Origin: Planctomycetaceae bacterium
Lineage (GTDB): Bacteria > Planctomycetota > Planctomycetia > Pirellulales > Thermoguttaceae
Direction of reading: 5' to 3'
Assembly (NCBI GenBank): GCA_031254675.1
Contig: JAIRTV010000098.1
Coordinates: forward strand, 1 to 10,666
Length of the DNA stretch: 10,666 bases
In this document: positions 6,502 through 10,666 of the stretch, in pieces
How the letters are laid out: each line of letters begins with the position of its first letter
Numbering within the stretch: position 1 is the first letter of the stretch
Made by a program: the position numbers and the translations under genes
The notes under the pieces: generated by a model
Told to the model about the DNA's origin: nothing
Databases searched by the model: none
Seen by the model: the letters and a program-made list of their open reading frames with translations, nothing else

Positions 6502-7560
6502 TTACGATTTTTTGGAAGCACTGATTAATTGTTCCAATTTATCAGTTGCTGCGCCGGAATCTATTGATTCTGCTGCCAGTTTAATTCCGTCTTCAATCGT
6601 AACCGCTTTTTCCGCACAAACTAAAGCGGCAGCGGTATTAAGTAAAACAATATTTCGTTTACCACCGCGAATTGTTCCGGTTAAAATACCACGTAACATT
6701 TCAGCATTTTCTGTAGCATTTCCGCCTTGCAATTCATTGGGAGTTGCCAGTTCGCCACCGAAATAAAGTTCTGGAAAAAAATCATACGTTTTGAACTGCC
6801 CGTCAAAAAATTGTGTTACACGGCTTCGTGTTGTCAAGGTCAATTCGTCCATTCCGTCATAACCGTACACCACCATCGCACGACGGCAACCAAGTTCACG
6901 TAACACTCCGGCAAACATTTCTGTCAATTTGGGATCGTAAACGCCAAGTAACACACAACTTGCACCTGCCGGATTGGTCAACGGACCAAGAAGATTGAAT
7001 AACGTACGAATACCGAGCGATTTACGAAGCGGAGCCACGCGACGCATTGCCGGATGAAATTGTTGTGCAAATAAAAATCCGATTCCGATTTCTGCGACGA
7101 TTTCTTCGACTTGTTCCGGTTGAAGTTGCAAATTAACGCCGCACGCTTCCAACACGTCGGCACTGCCGCAACGACTGGACACGGCGCGATTACCATGTTT
7201 GGCAACCACCAATCCGGCTCCGGCAGCAACAAAAGACGATGTTGTTGAAACGTTAATTGTGTGTAATGAATCGCCGCCGGTTCCGACAATATCAACAACC
7301 GGTGAACCAATCACCTGAATCCGCCTCGCATGATGCCGCATACTTCGCGCCGCACCAACTAATTCTTGTATCGTTTCTCCTTTTGACGCAAGAGCAATCA
7401 AAAATCCAGAAAACAAAATAGATTCTTCGGTGGACAAATCATGTTCCGAATCAGTAAACACAGCGTTGAATAACAATTCAACTTCCTCCGCCAAAAGATT
7501 TTCACGCCGAATCAATCGCGTCATCAATTGCCGACATTGCGTTGTAAATAGTGTGTTCAT
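6502..7560 (-). CDS. trpD: Anthranilate phosphoribosyltransferase
   Basis: TrpD joins anthranilate to PRPP, giving N-(5-phosphoribosyl)anthranilate and pyrophosphate, the second step of tryptophan synthesis. It is a cytoplasmic homodimer that needs Mg2+. Seen (352 aa, typical): a helical N-terminal domain (1-70), the PRPP-binding GTGGDS (93-98), INVSTTSSF (102-110), KHGNRAVSSRCGSAD (121-135), AMRRVAPLRKSLGIRT (171-186), FNLLGPLTNPA (188-198) and the Mg2+-binding Asp-Glu in YGYDGMDEL (Asp238, Glu239). All catalytic blocks are intact. It is a stand-alone TrpD without a fused glutaminase. Start ATG at 7560; no Shine-Dalgarno sequence is seen. A hairpin lies at 7574-7602, 14 bases upstream of the start codon on the transcribed side, and could affect expression. 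A weak promoter with a TATATT-like -10 can be drawn further upstream. TrpC follows, supporting a small trpDC operon. Confidence 0.96.
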   Translation of the reverse strand: MNTLFTTQCRQLMTRLIRRENLLAEEVELLFNAVFTDSEHDLSTEESILFSGFLIALASKGETIQELVGAARSMRHHARRIQVIGSPVVDIVGTGGDSLHTINVSTTSSFVAAGAGLVVAKHGNRAVSSRCGSADVLEACGVNLQLQPEQVEEIVAEIGIGFLFAQQFHPAMRRVAPLRKSLGIRTLFNLLGPLTNPAGASCVLLGVYDPKLTEMFAGVLRELGCRRAMVVYGYDGMDELTLTTRSRVTQFFDGQFKTYDFFPELYFGGELATPNELQGGNATENAEMLRGILTGTIRGGKRNIVLLNTAAALVCAEKAVTIEDGIKLAAESIDSGAATDKLEQLISASKKS

Positions 7561-7573
7561 GTTGTTGTATTTG

Positions 7574-7602
7574 TAATGATTCAGTACAAAAACGAATCGT
7601 TA
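7574..7602. repeat. Left hairpin, related in inverse orientation to 8033-8067
   Basis: TAATGATTC (7574-7582) pairs with GAATCGTTA (7594-7602), with one G-U pair, around an 11-nt loop. GATTCAGTACAAA (7578-7590) is present identically on the minus strand of the right hairpin, and CGAATCGT is shared as well. It sits directly upstream of the trpD start codon. Confidence 0.6.
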
Positions 7603-7738
7603 TTTCTAATTTTTGAATCGTTTTGTTCGGATAATACAATATATCCATGTAAAATTCTTGCGTAATTTTATTTGATTTATTTTATTTTTCAATATCCAAA
7701 AATGCGAACGGGTCATAAAATTTTGAGAACGATTAGAA

Positions 7739-7767
7739 TTGTCCGTGCGAAGTTTCAAATTTAGAAT
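7739..7767 (+). promoter_or_regulatory. Candidate sigma70-like promoter for small frame
   Basis: TTGTCC at 7739-7744 and TAGAAT at 7762-7767 are separated by 17 bp. They match four and five of the six consensus bases. It would start transcription about 60 bases upstream of the 28-codon frame at 7834. The -10 hexamer is inside the first copy of the ATTTAGAATACG direct repeat. Promoters drawn in AT-rich DNA are often false. Confidence 0.25.
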
Positions 7768-7789
7768 ACGAAATTTTATTTAGAATACG
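7759..7789. repeat. 12-bp direct repeat ATTTAGAATACG, 19-bp pitch
   Basis: ATTTAGAATACG occurs at 7759-7770 and again at 7778-7789, both exact, start-to-start 19 bp apart. The arrangement could be a pair of regulator half-sites or duplicated -10 elements (each copy contains TAGAAT). Confidence 0.6.
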
Positions 7790-7833
7790 GAGTTGCGCTG
7801 TGAGTTTGAAATGTGTTAAAAAGGGAAAATAAG

Positions 7834-7920
7834 ATGACCAAAATTGCAAAAAAAATGAAACCAGAAATCAATTGCCAAAATAAAATTCCACCAATAGATT
7901 ACAAAAATTTCTGTTTTTGA
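7834..7920 (+). CDS. Possible 28-residue small protein, or gene remnant
   Basis: An ATG at 7834 is preceded by AAGGGA (7821-7826 region) at 7 bases, a reasonable ribosome-binding site in a window where most genes have none. The frame of 28 codons ends in TGA at 7918-7920. The peptide is basic at the front (MTKIAKKMK) and continues EINCQNKIPPIDYKN before an aromatic/Cys end. The C-x-N-K-I-x-x-I-D-Y-K pattern recalls the N-terminal part of ribosomal protein bS18, but it is far too short and the next bases do not continue that family. It could be a translated small protein, a fragment, or chance. No function is assigned. Confidence 0.25.
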   Translation: MTKIAKKMKPEINCQNKIPPIDYKNFCF

Positions 7921-7997
7921 GATTGATAGATTTTAAATTATCGTGTAGAATTGCCGAAGTGGATGTATTTTTGTTTTCGTTTAAATTTTTTGTCCTC

Positions 7998-8025
7998 TTG
8001 TAATTTTTTGTCTATGGACTAGAAT
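7998..8025 (+). promoter_or_regulatory. Candidate cheB promoter
   Basis: TTGTAA (7998-8003) and TAGAAT (8020-8025) lie 16 bp apart, matching four and five of six sigma70 consensus bases. The expected transcript start, near 8032, coincides with the base of the strong hairpin at 8033-8067. The mRNA would then begin with that hairpin, about 150 bases before the cheB start. Confidence 0.3.
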
Positions 8026-8032
8026 AACTAAA

Positions 8033-8067
8033 ATGACGATTCGGTAATCTTTGTACTGAATCGTCAT
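8033..8067. repeat. Right hairpin with 14-bp stem
   Basis: ATGACGATTCGGTA (8033-8046) pairs with TACTGAATCGTCAT (8054-8067) along 14 positions with a single G-U pair and a 7-nt loop. It is the strongest hairpin in the window. A short T-run (TTTT) follows on the minus strand only, so a terminator would point away from cheB. Its minus strand resembles the left hairpin at 7574-7602. Confidence 0.7.
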
Positions 8068-8182
8068 CATATTTGGTGTGTTATTTTCCGTGGCTTTTGT
8101 GTTTTCTATTTTTAACAGATTAAAGGTTTATTCGATTTACATTTTCATTGTTGTGAAAATGATCTTAGAGGAGTAATTGACA

Positions 8183-9226
8183 ATGGCTCGAATTGTACGT
8201 GTTTTGATTATTGATGATTCACCGTTAGTTCGCCATATTCTTTCGGACGGCTTAGCCAAAGACCCCAATATTAGTGTGTGCGGAACAGCCTCCGATCCCT
8301 ATCAAGCGCGTGACGAAATTGTTAAATTGCGTCCGGATGTGTTGACGTTGGATGTGGAGATGCCCAAGATGAACGGAGTGGAATTTCTCCGTAAATTGAT
8401 GCCCCAATATCCGATTCCTGTTGTCATGGTCAGCAGTCTCACCGAACGCGGTCAAAAAACCACTCTTGATGCAATGGCTGCCGGTGCGGTTGATTTTGTT
8501 GCCAAACCCAAAGACGGCAATCTCGATCAAATGATCGACGAACTCAAAACCAAAATCAAAATTGCTTCTACCGCCAATGTTGCCCACTGGAAACATAAAC
8601 AATACGAACCTGTTGCCCAATCGGGAATTGCCGGAAATAAAGCCGCCGGTCAAACTCTCTCCACCCGAATTTGTGTTATCGGCGCCTCCACCGGCGGCAC
8701 CGAAGCATTACGCGAAGTCATTTGCGGGTTTCCGAAAAATTTTGCCGGAACAGTTGTCGTGCAACACATGCCGGCGGGATTTACCAAAATGTTTGCGGAT
8801 CGTCTTAATGGTCTTGCTCAAGTTATTGTGAAAGAGGCAGCGGATGGCGATTTGATTTATGACGGGCGTGTTTTGATTGCTCAAGGCGGAAAGCAATTGG
8901 AAGTGGTACGTTCGGGCGTGGGTTGGAAAGTTCGGTGTTTTGATGCACCTTTGTGTTGTGGTCATCGTCCTTCGGTGGAACAAATGATGTTTTCGGTTGC
9001 TAAAAATGTTGGTCAAAAAGCGGTTGGGGCGATGTTGACGGGTATGGGGGCGGACGGAGCCAACGGAATGAAAGCCATGCGTGACGCTGGGGCACGATGT
9101 ATTGCTCAAGATCAAGCAACCTGTGTTGTGTTCGGCATGCCCAGAGAAGCCTACGAACGAGGCGGCGCCGAATCCTTAGTGCCATTGCCGCGAATCGCTC
9201 AAACATTGGTCGGACTATTACGATAA
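8183..9226 (+). CDS. cheB: Chemotaxis response regulator protein-glutamate methylesterase
   Basis: CheB removes methyl groups from glutamates of chemoreceptors (and deamidates glutamines), resetting sensitivity. It acts in the cytoplasm at receptor arrays and is activated by phosphotransfer from CheA. Seen (347 aa, normal length): an N-terminal receiver domain (1-125) with acidic Asp11/Asp12, phosphoacceptor Asp57 (LDVEMPKMNG), Ser84/Ser85 and Lys108 (AKP). A linker of about 126-160 follows. The methylesterase domain has Ser169 (GASTGGTEAL), His195 (VQHMPAGFT) and Asp291 (LTGMGADGA) as the catalytic triad. ATG at 8183 is preferred because AGAGGAG at 8167-8173 is nine bases upstream; a TTG at 8177 is too close to it. 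This is the clearest Shine-Dalgarno sequence in front of an assigned gene. No cheA, cheW, cheR or receptor gene is nearby, so it is an isolated cheB. It could alternatively serve a non-motility chemosensory pathway. Confidence 0.96.
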   Translation: MARIVRVLIIDDSPLVRHILSDGLAKDPNISVCGTASDPYQARDEIVKLRPDVLTLDVEMPKMNGVEFLRKLMPQYPIPVVMVSSLTERGQKTTLDAMAAGAVDFVAKPKDGNLDQMIDELKTKIKIASTANVAHWKHKQYEPVAQSGIAGNKAAGQTLSTRICVIGASTGGTEALREVICGFPKNFAGTVVVQHMPAGFTKMFADRLNGLAQVIVKEAADGDLIYDGRVLIAQGGKQLEVVRSGVGWKVRCFDAPLCCGHRPSVEQMMFSVAKNVGQKAVGAMLTGMGADGANGMKAMRDAGARCIAQDQATCVVFGMPREAYERGGAESLVPLPRIAQTLVGLLR

Positions 9227-9243
9227 TCGCCGAATGATTATCG
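9221..9243 (+). terminator. Hairpin overlapping the cheB stop codon
   Basis: CGATAATC (9221-9228) and GATTATCG (9236-9243) form a perfect 8-bp stem with a 7-nt loop that includes the cheB stop codon (9224-9226). No T-run follows, so termination is uncertain. It ends two bases before the TTG at 9245 and would hide that codon from ribosomes. Confidence 0.3.
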
Positions 9244-9301
9244 GTTGAAGATTGCGGATGTTGTCATAAGATATTGGATTCTTCTTCTTGTTTGTCTGCC
9301 C

Positions 9302-10375
9302 ATGTCAACTCAACTCGTTTCAGAACCTTCTACTGTCTCCGTGCGGGAACGTTGGACCGGAGCGATTTTTTCATTTCTTTCGACTTTCTGTTATGCCGCC
9401 TCGAACACAACAATGCGTTTTCTAACAGATTACAATCTGGATAACGATTGGATTTTGTTTTACAAGGAATTGATAGGTTTGTTTATTTTGGTTCCTTGGT
9501 TGTTTCTTCGTTTTTTTCAGGGGCGATTCCGGTTTATTTCTAAGCGGTTGATTTTTTACGTATTTTTTGCGGCGATATTATGCCAATTGGTTGGGGCGCA
9601 TCTTCAAGTTCTTGGTTATGCGGTTATTGGACTTGTGATTGCCGTTCCGCTTATTCAATCGTCCACATTGCTTGGTGTTGCTATTTTGGGGCGATCTTTT
9701 CTTGGTGACCCGTTGTCGCGGCGACGCAAAATCGCAATGGTTATTTTGATAGCGGCGGTTATGTTGCTTAGTATTGGTAAAGAACTCACGTTGGAATCCG
9801 GCGCTGGCACAATGGTTTCTCAAAACGCCGGTTTTTTCTTACTGGTTGCCGCCGGAACAGTTGTTGCCGGTATTTCGTTTTCGATTTACATTATTATTTT
9901 GCGGAGTGTGATTCGCAAATACTGGCACGAAGACAACAGTGCTTGGTTGTCGTTTCAGTTTTCGCAATGGGTTGGTTTTGATTTTCAGGCTTGCCCGCGT
10001 GAAACCGGAAAACATTGTTACGCGCCTTTTCCGGTAACTTTGATGATGAGTGTTGTTCTTGGTGTTGGTATTATGATTTTTGGTTCCTGCTTATTTTGGA
10101 AGCACAACGGAATAACAGGATTTTATCATGTTCCGTTATGGGCGTGGGGAGTGATACCGATTTCCGGTATTTGTAATATGGTTGGTTTTTTCTTCCAGAT
10201 TCAAGGGTTGCGAATGACAACAGCGGTTCAAGCGTCGTTGATTGCGGTTAGTCAAATTCTTGTGCTTTCTCTAATTGGTTGCGTTTTCTTCAAGGAAACA
10301 ATCAATCTGCTTGTTCTTTTGGGGTTGGCTCTTACTGTTTACGGTGTTGTCATGTCCGCCAAACCGGAAAAGTAA
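9302..10375 (+). CDS. DMT/EamA-family transporter
   Basis: A multi-pass inner-membrane carrier of the drug/metabolite transporter superfamily (EamA type). The substrate cannot be inferred; relatives export amino acids, metabolites or drugs. Seen (357 aa from ATG 9302): a charged N-terminus (VRERW), then about ten hydrophobic segments in two halves. The first runs from about 18 to 158 (AIFSFLSTFCYAASNTTMRF begins it; FYKELIGLFILVPWLFLRFF is the second helix). The second half runs from about 176 to 350, ending in NLLVLLGLALTVYGVVMSAK. The FFKETIN motif before the last helix is typical of EamA proteins. A hydrophilic loop at about 206-243 (HEDNSAW, ACPRETGKHCY) between the halves is longer than usual. 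A TTG start at 9245 would add 19 residues with an extra hydrophobic stretch, but it lies against the 9221-9243 hairpin and has no Shine-Dalgarno sequence, so ATG 9302 is preferred. It is downstream of cheB on the same strand with no evident functional link. Confidence 0.88.
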   Translation: MSTQLVSEPSTVSVRERWTGAIFSFLSTFCYAASNTTMRFLTDYNLDNDWILFYKELIGLFILVPWLFLRFFQGRFRFISKRLIFYVFFAAILCQLVGAHLQVLGYAVIGLVIAVPLIQSSTLLGVAILGRSFLGDPLSRRRKIAMVILIAAVMLLSIGKELTLESGAGTMVSQNAGFFLLVAAGTVVAGISFSIYIIILRSVIRKYWHEDNSAWLSFQFSQWVGFDFQACPRETGKHCYAPFPVTLMMSVVLGVGIMIFGSCLFWKHNGITGFYHVPLWAWGVIPISGICNMVGFFFQIQGLRMTTAVQASLIAVSQILVLSLIGCVFFKETINLLVLLGLALTVYGVVMSAKPEK

Positions 10376-10408
10376 AATCTTGCGTTAGTATTCGGTAAAT
10401 CAGCGGTT

Positions 10409-10645
10409 ATGAACATGGATATTCCGGAAAAACCTCACCCATCTTCGGAAATTGGTACTTACCAAAAGACAATTGGTACTCACCAAAAGACAATTGGTAC
10501 TTACCAAAAAGCAATTGGTACTTACCAAAAGACAATTGGTACTTACCAAAAAGCAATTGGTACTTACCAAAAGACAATTGGTACTTACCAAAAAGCAATT
10601 GGTACGTACCAAAAAATGAGAAAGACTCTACAATCGCGTGGGTAA
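10409..10645 (+). CDS. Possible small heptapeptide-repeat protein (78 aa)
   Basis: An ATG at 10409, 33 bases after the transporter gene, opens a 78-codon frame. After a short lead (MNMDIPEKPHPSSE) it contains eight heptapeptides IGTYQK(T/A), the last ending in Met, and a basic tail (RKTLQSRG). Ile and Tyr recur every seven residues at positions like a and d of a coiled coil, but a Gly in each repeat argues against a stable helix. Because the repeat unit is 21 bp, most frames stay open automatically: two minus-strand frames are open too, so the open frame alone is weak evidence. No Shine-Dalgarno sequence is seen. It may be a real repeat protein or simply a non-coding DNA array. Confidence 0.3.
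   Translation: MNMDIPEKPHPSSEIGTYQKTIGTHQKTIGTYQKAIGTYQKTIGTYQKAIGTYQKTIGTYQKAIGTYQKMRKTLQSRG
10451..10618. repeat. Eight 21-bp tandem units with central palindrome
   Basis: Eight contiguous 21-bp units start at 10451, 10472, 10493, 10514, 10535, 10556, 10577 and 10598. Each has a dyad TTGGTACTTACCAA (6-bp arms, 2-bp centre) followed by a 7-bp linker. Linkers alternate AAGACAA and AAAGCAA from unit 2 onward, giving a 42-bp higher-order period. Unit 2 has one change (CACC for TACC), which shortens its arms to five bases. Unit 8 has TTGGTACGTACCAA, a perfect 14-bp palindrome. The pitch of 21 bp equals about two helical turns, so all dyads face the same side of DNA. Confidence 0.95.
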
Positions 10646-10666
10646 TCTTGCCGCAAACAAAGATAG

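Larger units (their letters stand above)
7561..8176. other. AT-rich divergent intergenic region, possible MITE-like element
   Basis: This 616-bp gap between divergent trpD and cheB has no normal-sized gene. It holds two related hairpins in opposite orientation (7574-7602 and 8033-8067), each with TATTTG just outside (7568-7573 and 8070-8075, direct orientation). It also holds a 12-bp direct repeat (7759-7770, 7778-7789), two promoter-like sequences, a 28-codon reading frame (7834-7920) and a GTGT repeat (8089-8106). The inverted ends and the possible 6-bp target duplication suggest a non-autonomous element of about 496 bp (7574-8069). I infer this from the ends alone; no transposase is present in it. 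Confidence 0.35.

Noticed and set aside
7834..7920. A genuine bS18 ribosomal protein gene
   Set aside because: Only about ten residues resemble the family; the frame is 28 codons and the downstream RNA-binding part is absent, so it is left as an unassigned small frame.
8177..8182. TTG 8177 as the cheB start
   Set aside because: It is only three bases from AGAGGAG, whereas ATG 8183 is nine bases away and begins the receiver domain at the usual position.
9245..9301. TTG 9245 as the transporter start
   Set aside because: It lies against a hairpin, has no Shine-Dalgarno sequence, and would add an extra hydrophobic segment before the regular first helix; ATG 9302 fits the family better, though this is not certain.
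10400..10612. Minus-strand repeat proteins (VSTNCLL and GKYQLSF types)
   Set aside because: These frames are open only because the 21-bp unit is a multiple of three and lacks stops in them; they have no lead-in signals and their ends are arbitrary.
10451..10618. CRISPR array
   Set aside because: The units are contiguous 21-mers with only two alternating 7-bp linkers and no unique spacers; no cas genes are present.

Overview
The window looks like chromosomal DNA from a bacterium of the Planctomycetota, probably a lineage with low to moderate GC. Three things suggest this. The CNNM-family membrane protein at 872-1969 has the divergent layout I associate with planctomycetes. A fused homocysteine S-methyltransferase/methylenetetrahydrofolate reductase is present, as is common there. 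Most genes also lack a Shine-Dalgarno sequence. The assignment comes from remembered family features, not a database search. There are six confident protein-coding genes, all complete, plus two transposase remnants. All six end in TAA or TAG.

Layout. Positions 2-511 (+) hold the 3' part of a degenerate integrase-core transposase with an in-frame TGA. Positions 512-871 are a gene-poor gap with small repeats and a short hydrophobic reading frame behind the best AGGAGG in the window. Positions 872-1969 (+) encode the CNNM/CBS membrane protein and 2029-2820 (+) a YycJ/WalJ-like metallo-beta-lactamase-fold hydrolase. Positions 2821-3474 are decayed DNA: a minus-strand IS630-type transposase fragment and an orphan plus-strand frame (3130-3249) ending in a Gly/Cys-rich tail.

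From 7560 down to 3475 three metabolic genes lie on the minus strand in the order trpD, trpC, HMT/MTHFR. TrpD makes phosphoribosylanthranilate and TrpC makes indole-3-glycerol phosphate. TrpF, which acts between them, is not in the window, so the tryptophan pathway is split over several loci. The HMT/MTHFR gene follows trpC after a 289-bp gap with nested inverted repeats. It makes 5-methyl-tetrahydrofolate and methylates homocysteine, so it serves methionine supply.

Positions 7561-8176 are an AT-rich divergent intergenic region. Related hairpins in opposite orientation lie near its two ends, flanked by TATTTG in direct orientation, which may mark a small MITE-like element. Inside are promoter-like sequences and a 28-codon reading frame. 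To the right, on the plus strand, are cheB (8183-9226), a chemotaxis methylesterase with no other chemotaxis gene nearby, and a DMT/EamA transporter (9302-10375, start uncertain). The window ends in eight 21-bp units (10451-10618), each built on a 10- to 14-bp dyad. The array lies inside a 78-codon frame of heptapeptide repeats.

No complete novel defence or mobile system is visible. The items most worth checking are the phased palindrome array, the possible MITE-like element with its small frame, the Gly/Cys-rich orphan frame, and a dispersed intergenic repeat with a 9-bp period. No tRNA, rRNA or CRISPR array was recognised.
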